A stretch of 13,561 nucleotides of DNA from Candidatus Omnitrophota bacterium (GCA_016867095.1 VGKK01000021.1:1-13561), one strand, 5' to 3'; positions 1 through 7,120 are shown, numbered from the stretch's first letter. Notes: generated by a model from the letters alone, not told the origin. Translations and numbers: made by a program.

Positions 1-787
1 TTTTTCTTGAGGCGGCGGCCAGGATAATACCGGCCAGCCCCCCTATTTCAAACCCCCCTACTTTGGCTAAAATATCTATGGCGTCATCAGGCTGCGGCTT
101 ATTAATTTCCAAAGCCCTTTTTATCACCGTAATCTTATTTTTTAAGGCCGCGTCAGTAATTCCTGTCCCTTTGCCGGTAATCTCTTCCACCGGCTTCTTG
201 GTAAAGACCGCGGTTATCGCGCTGGAGGCAGTGGTATTAGCGATTCCCATTTCGCCTGTGCCAATGATGTCTATACCGTTTTTATATTCGCTTTCAAATA
301 TTTCCATCCCGGTTTCTATCGCCCTTATTGCCTCTTCTCTGCTCATTGCCGGGCCAGCAGCCATATTTTTCGTGCCATAACCGATTTTCTTATCTCTAAA
401 ACTTGTGACTTGTGACTTGTTACTTGTGACCTTTTGTGCTACTCCCATATCCACCACTATCACTCTGGCGTTGATATGCCTGGCCAGGACATTTATCCCT
501 GCCCCGCCGTTTAAAAAATTATAAACCATCTGCGCGGTAACTTCTTGAGGATAGGCGCTTACTTTTTCTTTTGCTACGCCGTGGTCAGCTGCCAGAGTAA
601 AGATAACCTTATTTTTAAGGTCGGGATTTTCCTTGCCGGTGATGCCTACAATGAGTTTAGCCAGTTCTTCTAATCTGCCCAGGCTCCCTAACGGCTTGGT
701 AAGATTATCCAGCCGTTGCTGGGCCTTTTCCATCGACTTGTCATCAATTGGGGTTATTTTCTGAATAGTTTGCTTTATCCTATCCAT
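1..787 (-). CDS. cobT: Nicotinate-nucleotide--dimethylbenzimidazole phosphoribosyltransferase, 3' end outside window
   Basis: CobT transfers phosphoribose from nicotinate mononucleotide to the lower-ligand base (typically dimethylbenzimidazole), giving alpha-ribazole phosphate for nucleotide loop assembly of cobalamin. I translated the open frame from ATG 785-787 to the window edge: 262 residues without a stop, against roughly 350 for the family. Visible family motifs are TKPLGSLGRLE near residue 25, LAADHGV near 57, FLNGGAGINVLA near 80, YGTKNMAAGPAMS near 140, TGEMGIANTTASSA near 175, and GGFEIGGLAGIILAA near 247. The C-terminal part that carries the catalytic glutamate lies beyond the window. 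The gene starts 2 nt after the cobU stop, so it is probably translated from the same mRNA under riboswitch control. A loop at residues 120-129 is encoded by a heptamer repeat. Identity is firm by motif recognition. Confidence 0.95.
   Translation of the reverse strand, partial: MDRIKQTIQKITPIDDKSMEKAQQRLDNLTKPLGSLGRLEELAKLIVGITGKENPDLKNKVIFTLAADHGVAKEKVSAYPQEVTAQMVYNFLNGGAGINVLARHINARVIVVDMGVAQKVTSNKSQVTSFRDKKIGYGTKNMAAGPAMSREEAIRAIETGMEIFESEYKNGIDIIGTGEMGIANTTASSAITAVFTKKPVEEITGKGTGITDAALKNKITVIKRALEINKPQPDDAIDILAKVGGFEIGGLAGIILAAASRK
401..430. repeat. Tandem heptamer repeat (four ACTTGTG-type units) inside cobT
   Basis: On the plus strand ACTTGTG occurs at 401-407, 408-414 and 422-428, with the variant ACTTGTT at 415-421, followed by AC. 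In the cobT frame this encodes VTSNKSQVTS, residues 120-129, between the VVDMGVA strand and the DKKIGYGTKNM segment, a place where CobT homologues have a variable loop. Because the unit is 7 bp, gain or loss of one unit would shift the cobT frame. The repeat is directly visible; any functional meaning is inference. Confidence 0.8.
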
Positions 788-789
788 CT

Positions 790-1305
790 TTATTTTAATT
801 TTAAAGCTAATCCACTTACCATAAAAAAAGCCTTATCCGCCTCTTTTGCCACAATTTGGTTTACCCTGCCGGCGATATCCCGAAAGTCCCTGGTCAGTTT
901 ATGCTGCGGGACAATGCCTAATCCCACTTCATTTGAGACAATAATTGAGTGGCCCTTGATTTTTTTCAGCAGGATGAGCGTCTTTTTGATTTCATCTGCT
1001 ATATTTTTTTCTTTTAATCCTTCCAAGAAGAGGTTGGATACCAGGAGCGTTAAGCAGTCTATGATAATAAGATTAAATTCAGGGCCGATTCTTTTTAAGG
1101 CCGCCGGTATATCCCGGAGCTCCTCAAAGGTCTGCCAGTTTTCCGGCCTTGATTTTTGATGCAGGCGGATGCGCTTTTTCATTTCGGAATCTCCGGGCGC
1201 GCAAGTAGCGATAAAAGCCACTTTTTTGTATTTTTTAGCCAACGAAAGCGCGTAAGAACTCTTTCCGCTGCGGCCGCCGCCAATAATAAAGGTAATTTTA
1301 CCCAT
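790..1305 (-). CDS. cobU: Adenosylcobinamide kinase / adenosylcobinamide-phosphate guanylyltransferase
   Basis: This bifunctional enzyme phosphorylates adenosylcobinamide and then transfers GMP to give adenosylcobinamide-GDP, the partner of CobT's product in nucleotide loop assembly. At 171 residues it has the usual length. Features seen are the P-loop GGGRSGKSS at 9-17; RIRLHQKSRPENWQT at about 45-59, where H49 fits the guanylylated histidine of the family; IIDCLTLLVSN at about 81-91 as the Walker B-like strand; and SNEVGLGIVP at 124-133, a CobU hallmark. The start overlaps the end of cobC by 8 nt and the stop is 2 nt before cobT, so the three are translationally packed. The kinase step implies salvage of incomplete corrinoids such as cobinamide. 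No defects seen. Confidence 0.96.
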   Translation of the reverse strand: MGKITFIIGGGRSGKSSYALSLAKKYKKVAFIATCAPGDSEMKKRIRLHQKSRPENWQTFEELRDIPAALKRIGPEFNLIIIDCLTLLVSNLFLEGLKEKNIADEIKKTLILLKKIKGHSIIVSNEVGLGIVPQHKLTRDFRDIAGRVNQIVAKEADKAFFMVSGLALKLK

Positions 1306-1912
1306 TTGCCGTGCCGCCTTCTAAATGCGCTGTATCGTTAAAGGCTAAAATCCTTGGTTTGTTATTTTTATATTCTAAAATATTCACACTCGCGGGAGAA
1401 GGTATCTGTTCCCAAAATTTTTTTGTTTTGAGAATCTGGTTCATAAAAATACTGATGACGCCGCCATGGCAGACCACCGCTACCCTTTTATCAGGATTAT
1501 TTGATATAATTTTTTTAAAAGCCTTTGCTGTTCTTTTTTTAAGATAACTCAGGCTTTCGCCTCCGGGTATAGTTACGCTAAAGGGATTTTTAAGCCATCT
1601 CCGGTAGATTTCAGGGTTTTTGCGCATAATCTGCGCGTAAGTGAGCCCTTCAAAGCTCCCAAAACTTATCTCTCTTAAAGCCGGCACTTCTTCAATATCC
1701 CTGCCCTTAAAAATAATCCGGGCGGTTTCTCTGGCGCGCCTTCTGTCGCTGGCGTAGATTTTATCAATTTTTTCTTTTCTTAACCTCTTCGCCAGAAACA
1801 TCGCCTGCCTTTTTCCTTTATCGCTTAATTTAATATCCGCCATCCCGCAATACCTGCGTTTTAAATTCCACTCTGTCGCGCCGTGCCTGATTAAAATTAA
1901 TTTCGTGGACAT
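1298..1912 (-). CDS. cobC: Histidine phosphatase family protein, probable alpha-ribazole phosphatase
   Basis: A 204-residue member of the histidine phosphatase (phosphoglycerate mutase-like) superfamily. The N-terminus has LIRHGATEWN (7-16), with H10 as the expected phosphohistidine; ASDRRRARETA (54-64) and REISFGSFEG (80-89) are the usual arginine/glutamate segments; VVCHGG (146-151) supplies the second catalytic histidine, H149. The superfamily is broad, but its position between a B12 importer and cobU/cobT makes removal of phosphate from alpha-ribazole-5'-phosphate (or from cobalamin-5'-phosphate) the likely job. The start lies inside the 3' end of the ABC ATPase gene (16 nt overlap) and the 3' end overlaps cobU by 8 nt, which supports translational coupling. 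The superfamily call is very firm; the substrate is inferred from context. Confidence 0.88.
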   Translation of the reverse strand: MSTKLILIRHGATEWNLKRRYCGMADIKLSDKGKRQAMFLAKRLRKEKIDKIYASDRRRARETARIIFKGRDIEEVPALREISFGSFEGLTYAQIMRKNPEIYRRWLKNPFSVTIPGGESLSYLKKRTAKAFKKIISNNPDKRVAVVCHGGVISIFMNQILKTKKFWEQIPSPASVNILEYKNNKPRILAFNDTAHLEGGTANG

Positions 1913-2700
1913 AGGGTATCCGCCGGAACCAGGACCACATAAGGCTTGCCGGAGACGGGGTTTTTATTGACCACCACCGCCGTCTTATATACACTTTCTA
2001 TATTTTGGTAAGTCAATACTTCTTCGGGGCAGCCTTGTTTAAAAATTTTACCCTCATTAACCAGGATTACGCGGTTGCAGTATTCACCGGCCAGATTTAA
2101 GTCATGCAGGACTGTGACTATGGTTAGGTTGCTCTGGCGGTTTAATTTCCTCAACAGGTCCAATACCTGTATCTGATGGCCGATATCTAAATGAGAGGTT
2201 GGCTCATCCAGCAGCAGTAAAATCGGCTCCTGTGTTAAGGCCTTGGCAATAGCTACCCGCTGGCGCTCGCCGGAGCTGAGTTCGTCTATCCTTTTTTCTT
2301 TTAAATTGAGCGCGTCAGTCACCTTCAGGGCGTTTTCCGCGATGTCAAAATCCCTTTCCGTCTCAAATTGCAGCCTTTTTAGATGGGGAATCCTGCCCAT
2401 CAGCGCGACCTCAAAAACAGTAAACGCGAAGTTAATTGTAGCATCCTGGCTGACAAAGGCTGTTTTCCGGCAGAATTCCTTTAAGCGCATAGAGGCGATG
2501 TCTTGCCCGAGGAGCAGGATATTTCCCTTTTGCGGCGCCATGACCCGGCTCATTAGCCGCAAGAGGGTAGTTTTTCCCGAGCCGTTTGGCCCGCAAATAC
2601 CCAGAAAATCCCCCCTTTTTATTTCTAAAGAAATATCTTTTATGATGGTATTATTATGGTAACCGCCGCTTAAAGCCGTTATCGCCAATAAATTTTCCAT
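1897..2700 (-). CDS. btuD: ABC transporter ATP-binding protein, corrinoid (BtuD-type) importer
   Basis: This is the cytoplasmic ATPase of a type II importer (BtuCD/FecCDE/FhuBC family), 267 residues. Motifs in order are Walker A GPNGSGKTT (37-45), Q-loop glutamine near 85 (VSQDATINF), signature LSSGERQR (141-148), Walker B ILLLLDEP (160-167), D-loop SHLD (169-172) and the switch histidine in VLHDLN (197-202). Family members also carry iron-siderophore or haem. Here the upstream cobalamin riboswitch and the downstream cobC-cobU-cobT make corrinoid the likely substrate. Its ATG shares one base with the permease stop (TAATG), a classic coupled junction. Confidence 0.92.
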   Translation of the reverse strand: MENLLAITALSGGYHNNTIIKDISLEIKRGDFLGICGPNGSGKTTLLRLMSRVMAPQKGNILLLGQDIASMRLKEFCRKTAFVSQDATINFAFTVFEVALMGRIPHLKRLQFETERDFDIAENALKVTDALNLKEKRIDELSSGERQRVAIAKALTQEPILLLLDEPTSHLDIGHQIQVLDLLRKLNRQSNLTIVTVLHDLNLAGEYCNRVILVNEGKIFKQGCPEEVLTYQNIESVYKTAVVVNKNPVSGKPYVVLVPADTLCPRN

Positions 2701-3653
2701 TATCTACTCTGCCCTCTTTTTAATAAGAAGATAAACGCCGGCACCCCCAGTATGGCGGTAATTACGCCAATGGGAATTTCTATCGGAGCAAAAATCACCC
2801 GCGAGAGGATATCGCAAAATATCATAAAGATGGCCGCGCCGAGGGCCGCGGCCGGGACCAGGATCTTATGGTTTGGCCCGACAACCAGGCGCGCCATATG
2901 CGGTATCATCAGGCCCACGAAGCCGATGATGCCGCAGATAGAGACAATGCCCGCGGTAATCAAGGCAGTTACTAAAATCAGGATTTTTTTTACGCTTTCA
3001 ATGTCTATACCTAAATGGATAGCCTCTTCTTCTCCGATGCTGATAGCGTTTAAATCCTGGCTGAATATATAAATTATAGCGCTGCCGCAGATAACAATGG
3101 CAGAAACTACTGAAAGCAGTTTAACGTCATATACCTGTAAATTTCCCCATAACCACCAGGTGATGCCATGGAGAGTTTCGTTATTTGATGTTGAGATTAA
3201 AAATATAATGACGGCGGAGAGCGCTACGGAGACCATTACCCCGGAGAGCACCAGCGATTGCTCGCTGACCTTATTATTCTGCCGGGCCAGGTTATAAACT
3301 AAGATGGTGGCTAAGAGCGCGCCGATAAAAGCGATAAAAGGAAGGTATATCGTGGAGATGCCGGTGATGATGGCGATGACGGCAAATAGCCCCGCGCCGC
3401 TGGAGCTTCCCAAAAGATACGGCTCGGCAAGGGGGTTACGCAGGATTGCCTGTAGCGCTATGCCGCAGACTGCCAGGCCCGCGCCCGCCACGCCCGCGGT
3501 CAGGATACGCATGAGCCTTAAATAAAAAATAGGCAGGTTTTCTTTAAAGAGCAATTGCGCAAAGGCAATACCAACCGCGCCATTTAAGAGCCCGGCAATT
3601 ATTGCGGCGAGCAATATAGCGCAGAGCATTATTATTTTTGGCCCTTTCTTCAT
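2700..3653 (-). CDS. btuC: ABC transporter permease, corrinoid (BtuC-type) importer
   Basis: An integral inner-membrane permease of the FecCD/BtuC family, 317 residues, with many hydrophobic segments consistent with about ten membrane helices. Recognisable conserved stretches are RNPLAEPYLLGSSSGAG at 72-88, GEEEAIHLGID at 207-217, GFVGLMIPHMARLVVG at 244-259 (the cytoplasmic coupling region that contacts the ATPase), and a conserved C-terminal helix around 292-310. It begins 2 nt after the btuF stop codon and its own stop overlaps the btuD start. It should form the dimeric channel that takes substrate from BtuF. Substrate choice is by context, as for the ATPase. Confidence 0.93.
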   Translation of the reverse strand: MKKGPKIIMLCAILLAAIIAGLLNGAVGIAFAQLLFKENLPIFYLRLMRILTAGVAGAGLAVCGIALQAILRNPLAEPYLLGSSSGAGLFAVIAIITGISTIYLPFIAFIGALLATILVYNLARQNNKVSEQSLVLSGVMVSVALSAVIIFLISTSNNETLHGITWWLWGNLQVYDVKLLSVVSAIVICGSAIIYIFSQDLNAISIGEEEAIHLGIDIESVKKILILVTALITAGIVSICGIIGFVGLMIPHMARLVVGPNHKILVPAAALGAAIFMIFCDILSRVIFAPIEIPIGVITAILGVPAFIFLLKRGQSR

Positions 3654-3654
3654 C

Positions 3655-4482
3655 TTAATGATATAACCTTTTATAGATTTCTTGCAGGCCTTCAGCTACG
3701 CGCGGCCCGGGCCGCAGCAATAAGTCAGGGTTAATACCGTTATATAGCCGGTTATTTCGCACCGCAGAAATCCCCTCCCAGCCAAAACGTTTCTCCATCA
3801 ATTTTGCCGGCGCCTGTTTATCCATATAGGTAATAATGATAATATCAGGGTTGGCCTTAATTACTTCTTCCTGGCTGAAGATGGTATATGGCCGGCGGCT
3901 ATTATGCGCGATATTAATTCCGCCTGCAAGGCTAATTAACTCGTCAATAAAGGAATTTTTTCCGGCGGTAGTCAGCGGCGAATGCCAAATTTCAACAAAT
4001 ACCTTCGGCCTTTTAGTATAAGGAATTAAGCAGGCCTCGGAGCTAATTTTTCTAATTTGGTTCTCTATATTTTTTATTAAATCTTGCGCTTCTTTCCGGC
4101 GGTGAGTGATTTTACCGACCTGGCGGATAGTATCCAGCAGCTCAGCGATATTTTTAGGGTCAGCGATATAAACATTCAGCTTCAGGCGCCTTAATTCCCC
4201 GATTACCGCGGCCTGTTCTAGGCCGGTGCCGAAAATATAATCCGGCTTTAAGGAGAGGATTTTTTCCACATTGGGCTGGCTAAAACTTCCTATTGACTCT
4301 TTATTTTTTGCCTGGACAGGGTAATTGCAATAAGAGCTTACCCCCACGATTTCTTTATCTAATCCTAAGGCAAATAAGATTTCCGTAGTTGAGGGAGCCA
4401 GAGAAATATACCTGGGAGTTGTTTGCGCCAGGCCAGGCGCGGCGATAGCTAAAAATACCAAAACGATAAATATTTTCTTCAT
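3655..4482 (-). CDS. btuF: Periplasmic corrinoid-binding protein (BtuF-like) of the ABC importer
   Basis: A 275-residue periplasmic binding protein of the helical-backbone (BtuF/FhuD/TroA-like) fold. Residues 1-20 form a signal peptide: a lysine pair, a hydrophobic core and a probable cut after GLA. There is no lipobox cysteine, so it is likely soluble. The mature N-terminus RYISLAPSTTEILFALG (24-40) followed by IVGVSSYCNYP is typical of BtuF proteins. NSFIDELISLAGGINIA and a C-terminal RPGPRVAEGLQEI also match the family. It is the first gene after the cobalamin riboswitch. The start ATG at 4480-4482 lies 11 nt past a GGGGG run that can act as Shine-Dalgarno but also forms the 3' arm of the leader terminator. 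Confidence 0.93.
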   Translation of the reverse strand: MKKIFIVLVFLAIAAPGLAQTTPRYISLAPSTTEILFALGLDKEIVGVSSYCNYPVQAKNKESIGSFSQPNVEKILSLKPDYIFGTGLEQAAVIGELRRLKLNVYIADPKNIAELLDTIRQVGKITHRRKEAQDLIKNIENQIRKISSEACLIPYTKRPKVFVEIWHSPLTTAGKNSFIDELISLAGGINIAHNSRRPYTIFSQEEVIKANPDIIIITYMDKQAPAKLMEKRFGWEGISAVRNNRLYNGINPDLLLRPGPRVAEGLQEIYKRLYH

Positions 4483-4483
4483 A

Positions 4484-4533
4484 TAAACAAAAACCCCCGC
4501 GTTTTGTTTTGCGCAGCAAAACAGCGGGGGGTT
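4484..4533 (-). terminator. Intrinsic terminator of the cobalamin riboswitch leader
   Basis: On the minus strand AACCCCCCGC (4533-4524) pairs with GCGGGGGTT (4500-4492), and the inner TTTTG/CAAAA segments extend the stem around a small CTGCG loop. A U-rich run (TTTTTGTTT) follows directly, just before the btuF ATG, giving a Rho-independent terminator. The only good Shine-Dalgarno candidate (GGGGG, 4494-4499) is inside the 3' arm, so the same hairpin could also hide the ribosome binding site. A competing antiterminator is conceivable: GCGGAAGGG (minus strand, plus coordinates 4556-4564) can pair with CCCCCCGC of the 5' arm. The hairpin is seen in sequence; the switching model is inference. Confidence 0.85.
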
Positions 4534-4576
4534 GCGCCCTTATTTTATTCTTTGGCCCTTCCGCGAGGTCTGTTAT

Positions 4577-4720
4577 ATAGGCAAGGTTTTCTGACTTAGA
4601 GATTACTCTACTCTTCCGCGCCTTCCCAGCCCTTAGTTATCGGGATAGTGGCGAACCTGCGGAATTTCGTCTCTCATCACAGCAGCGGGACTGTGTCTGT
4701 TTTACACAGACTTCCCTTAA
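4577..4720 (-). ncRNA. Cobalamin (AdoCbl-type) riboswitch
   Basis: Read on the minus strand, the leader has the conserved cobalamin riboswitch parts in order: GGGAA at the 5' end; a GTCTGTGT/ACAGAC hairpin; an ACAGTCCCGC...CTGTGATG core; GACGAAA; GCCACT; GGGAAGG; AGTAGA; and the B12-box AGTCAGAAAACC(T)TGCC at about 4597-4577. The box carries one extra T relative to the usual GACCTGCC-like end. It sits between a promoter and the btuF terminator, so it should switch off the importer and cobC-cobU-cobT when adenosylcobalamin is abundant. Class assignment rests on motif order; covariance scoring was not possible here. Confidence 0.95.
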
Positions 4721-4738
4721 ATCCTATATTAATGATTA

Positions 4739-4768
4739 ATTATTACTACTTATATCCTAACTTGTCAA
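4739..4768 (-). promoter_or_regulatory. Sigma-70-like promoter for the riboswitch/btuFCD-cobCUT operon
   Basis: On the minus strand a perfect -35 TTGACA (plus 4763-4768) is followed after 18 nt by AATAAT (plus 4739-4744) as -10; a 17-nt reading gives TAATAA. Transcription would start near 4730, about 10 nt before the first conserved riboswitch base, as expected for a leader RNA. It lies in the A/T-rich gap just after the cobO stop codon. Together with the riboswitch and terminator it accounts for the whole 4483-4801 gap. Confidence 0.75.
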
Positions 4769-4801
4769 GTTTTATTTTTTATTTTTTAAAGGTTTTATTT
4801 T

Positions 4802-5305
4802 TTAAAATTCAATTCCCCGCCTTGCCGCCAGGCCCCTTTTGAAATAATGTTTCAATTCTTTTACGTCGCTGGCTAAATCAGCGGCTTTTAAGATTTGCGC
4901 GGGCGCGTCGCGGCCGGTAAGAATTAATTCTGTTTTTCGGGGAGTTTTTTTGATGACCCCCATTACATCTTTAAGCTGTAGCAGCCCCAGCTGCAGGGCG
5001 ACGTTAATTTCATCCAGTATTATCAGGTCGTATTTTTTCCCCGCGATGGCTTTTTTTATTTTTGCCAGGCCCATGTTTGCCAATTTAATATCCTTATTGG
5101 CGGGGCAGTTCTTGATAAAAGAAGCGGCGCCAAATTGTTCGCACTTTATGTTTTTAAATTTGCTTAAGGCGCGCAGTTCGCTGCAAAAGCGCCCTTTTAC
5201 AAATTGGCAGATATATATCCTTAAACCCGCGCCGGCTGCCCGTAAGGCCAATCCCAAAGCCGCGGTAGTTTTCCCCTTGCCGTTACCTGTATATACCTGT
5301 ATCAA
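4802..5305 (-). CDS. cobO: Cob(I)yrinic acid a,c-diamide / corrinoid adenosyltransferase (CobO/BtuR type)
   Basis: This enzyme transfers the adenosyl group of ATP to Co(I) corrinoids, a step needed for coenzyme B12 and for salvage of imported corrinoids. At 167 residues it is close to the compact family length. Motifs are the P-loop GNGKGKTT (7-14); YICQFVKG (31-38); IILDEINVAL (95-104), the Walker B region; ELILTGRDAP (126-135); and a C-terminal KHYFKRGLAARRGIEF (152-167) typical of CobO. The start overlaps the upstream membrane-protein gene by 4 nt (ATGA). It belongs to the operon coming from the right, so it lies upstream of, and outside, the riboswitch-controlled unit. Confidence 0.95.
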   Translation of the reverse strand: MIQVYTGNGKGKTTAALGLALRAAGAGLRIYICQFVKGRFCSELRALSKFKNIKCEQFGAASFIKNCPANKDIKLANMGLAKIKKAIAGKKYDLIILDEINVALQLGLLQLKDVMGVIKKTPRKTELILTGRDAPAQILKAADLASDVKELKHYFKRGLAARRGIEF

Positions 5306-5799
5306 TGTATGGCCGCCTTCCAGCTCATCATGCCTAAGGCAGAGAGTCCTGCGACAATCAATCCCGCGGTGAATACCCCGGCAAGAATAGCGATGAACGC
5401 GTAGCGGAATTTAATTTTAAACAAAGACGCCGCGATGACCCCGCTCCAGGCGCCGGTCATAGGCAGCGGAATACCGACAAATATAGCCAGGCCCAGAGCC
5501 TCATATTTCTGTATGCTGTCGGCATTCTTCTTCGTGCGTTCAAATACCCAGTCAAAAAAGCGCGCCCAGATTTTAAATTTCCTTAACCGGTTAGATACGG
5601 GTTCAAAAAGAAATAGCGCGGGCGCGATAAAAATACTATTGCCTAATATCGCCAGCCAGAACGCCTTAGCCAGGGGCATTCCATAATACAGCCCCAGCGG
5701 TATCGCCCCCCTTAATTCCGCGATAGGCAGCGTCCCCATAATGATTACGATATATTCCCGGGGTAAATCTTTCAGCCAGTTAATTACTATATTAATCAT
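5302..5799 (-). CDS. Small integral membrane protein, COG2426 / small multi-drug export family
   Basis: A 165-residue polytopic membrane protein that I recognise as the family annotated small multi-drug export protein (Pfam Sm_multidrug_ex). Hallmarks are PIAELRGAIPLG at 25-36 and GIPLPMTGAWSG at 109-120, each followed by hydrophobic segments; further membrane segments lie near 45-65 and 133-155. The family name rests on thin experimental support, so the transported substrate is unknown. The gene follows pcm after 26 nt and overlaps cobO by 4 nt (ATGA). Sitting next to cobO it could take part in corrinoid or metabolite traffic, but that is only a neighbourhood argument. Confidence 0.85.
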   Translation of the reverse strand: MINIVINWLKDLPREYIVIIMGTLPIAELRGAIPLGLYYGMPLAKAFWLAILGNSIFIAPALFLFEPVSNRLRKFKIWARFFDWVFERTKKNADSIQKYEALGLAIFVGIPLPMTGAWSGVIAASLFKIKFRYAFIAILAGVFTAGLIVAGLSALGMMSWKAAIH

Positions 5800-5825
5800 C
5801 TTTTTTTAGGGGGCGTATCTTTGCG

Positions 5826-6467
5826 CTATTTGGGGCAGCCGTATTTGCCGATTAAGGGGACAAACACGCAGCCGCAAACCGGAGTGAGCTTAAGCTCGCC
5901 ATTTTTCTTTTCTACCAGGGTTAGGATTTGGCTAAAGCTTTCGCCGAGGGGCAAAATCATTTTCCCGCCCTCTCTTAGCTGCTCGGTTAAAGGCAGAGGA
6001 ATTCTCGGGCTGGCCGCGGTAATAATAATTCTGTCAAAGGGCGCCTCTTCCTGCCAACCCAGGGTGCCATCGCTTATTTTTATTTTAACATTAGTGTAAC
6101 CCAGCTCGTCAAAGATAGTTTGCGCTTTTTTAGCCAGGGTTTCTACTCTTTCTATAGTATAGACCTCTTTAGCTAACTCCGCCAGGATTGCCGTTTGATA
6201 GCCCGAACCCGTGCCTATCTCCAGGATTTTCTCGCTGCCGCCAAGCCCCAGGTACTCGGTCATTAAAGCGACAATATAAGGTTGAGATATGGTTTGCCAT
6301 TCGCCGATAGGCAGGGGAAAATCCGCGTAGGCATTTATCTTCAGTTCTTCCGGCACGAACCTGTGCCGCTCTATTTTAGAAAATGCCTCCAGCACCCTTT
6401 GGTCTTTTATCTGGCGCAGGATAAGCTGCTCCTCTACCATTTTTTTTCTTAAAGCCGCATAGTCCAT
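5826..6467 (-). CDS. pcm: Protein-L-isoaspartate O-methyltransferase
   Basis: This repair enzyme methylates L-isoaspartyl residues of damaged proteins using S-adenosylmethionine, in the cytoplasm. At 213 residues it is full length. Seen are VEEQLILRQIKDQRVLEAF (11-29), HRFVPEEL (35-42), GEWQTISQPY (55-64) with the family serine at 61, the SAM-binding LEIGTGSGYQTAILAELA (82-99), VYTIERVETLAKKA, DGTLGW, FDRIIITAASPRIP, LREGGKMILPLG, and the C-terminal VPLIGKYG. The start lies within the 3' end of the glycosyltransferase gene (19 nt overlap), indicating co-transcription. No missing key residues. Confidence 0.96.
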   Translation of the reverse strand: MDYAALRKKMVEEQLILRQIKDQRVLEAFSKIERHRFVPEELKINAYADFPLPIGEWQTISQPYIVALMTEYLGLGGSEKILEIGTGSGYQTAILAELAKEVYTIERVETLAKKAQTIFDELGYTNVKIKISDGTLGWQEEAPFDRIIITAASPRIPLPLTEQLREGGKMILPLGESFSQILTLVEKKNGELKLTPVCGCVFVPLIGKYGCPK

Positions 6468-7120
6468 AATTCTTTAGTGATAAATTTGATGAACCTTAAA
6501 GTATCTATAAAGGGGTTAATTTGGCTTTTTTCGCCCATATATATTGTCTTGATGGGCACGGATTCAATTTTAAATCCCAAATTAGAGCTTTTGATTAGAA
6601 TCTCCGATTCAGTCTGGTATTTGGTGGTTTTCAGTTTTATTTTTTCCAGCGCCTCTTTTTTAATCAGCCGGAAGCCGCATTGCGTATCGGGGATTCTTTG
6701 CCTGCTGATTTTAGAAATCAGCCAGGACATTAATTTATTAGTGATCAGGCGGTTATAAGGCATGCTTTTGGGCTTGGACATCCGGTTGCCGATAAAAATT
6801 CCGCTGTTTGAATAAGTGGCCAGGCGGATAAAATAGGCTATGTCGGAGACTTCGTGCTGGCCGTCCCCGTCCATCGTAATGACCGCGTCAAAATCTCTAT
6901 TCAGGGCGTAATCAAAGCCTTTGATTAAGGAAGCGCCTTTACCCTGATTGCGTTCGTTTTTTATGACTGTGGCGCCGTTATCCCGGGCAATCTGGTGCGT
7001 ATTATCCTGGGAGCCGTCATCAATGACCACTACCTCTAGGTCATGGCTGCGGATTTGCCTGACTAAATCGCCGATTGCCCTGGCTTCGTTATACGTAGGT
7101 ATTATGACGCAGGTTTTCAT
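6449..7120 (-). CDS. Family 2 glycosyltransferase (dolichyl-phosphate mannosyltransferase-like)
   Basis: A 223-residue GT-A fold glycosyltransferase, likely working on the cytoplasmic face of the inner membrane with a nucleotide-sugar donor and a lipid or polyprenyl acceptor. Motifs are CVIIPTYNEA (4-13), VVIDDGSQDNT (31-41) for nucleotide binding, NQGKGASLIKG (58-68), the metal-binding TMDGDGQHE (82-90), and a D-x-Q-C-G-F-R segment near 145-151. There is no obvious C-terminal membrane helix, so it resembles soluble DPM1-like enzymes. It overlaps the acyltransferase by 4 nt upstream and pcm by 19 nt downstream. The context suggests envelope glycolipid or polysaccharide synthesis; the actual sugar and acceptor cannot be read from sequence. 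Confidence 0.9.
   Translation of the reverse strand: MKTCVIIPTYNEARAIGDLVRQIRSHDLEVVVIDDGSQDNTHQIARDNGATVIKNERNQGKGASLIKGFDYALNRDFDAVITMDGDGQHEVSDIAYFIRLATYSNSGIFIGNRMSKPKSMPYNRLITNKLMSWLISKISRQRIPDTQCGFRLIKKEALEKIKLKTTKYQTESEILIKSSNLGFKIESVPIKTIYMGEKSQINPFIDTLRFIKFITKELWTMRL

Noticed and set aside
63..380. Plus-strand open frames such as 63-380, 716-1159, 4950-5372 and 9262-9663
   Set aside because: They lie antisense to genes with clear family motifs (CobT, CobU, CobO, HD-GYP), show no recognisable domains of their own, and have no ribosome binding sites that stand out.
1897..4482. Iron-siderophore or haem importer identity for the ABC system
   Set aside because: The family alone allows it, but the cobalamin riboswitch in the leader and cobC-cobU-cobT in the same operon favour corrinoid.
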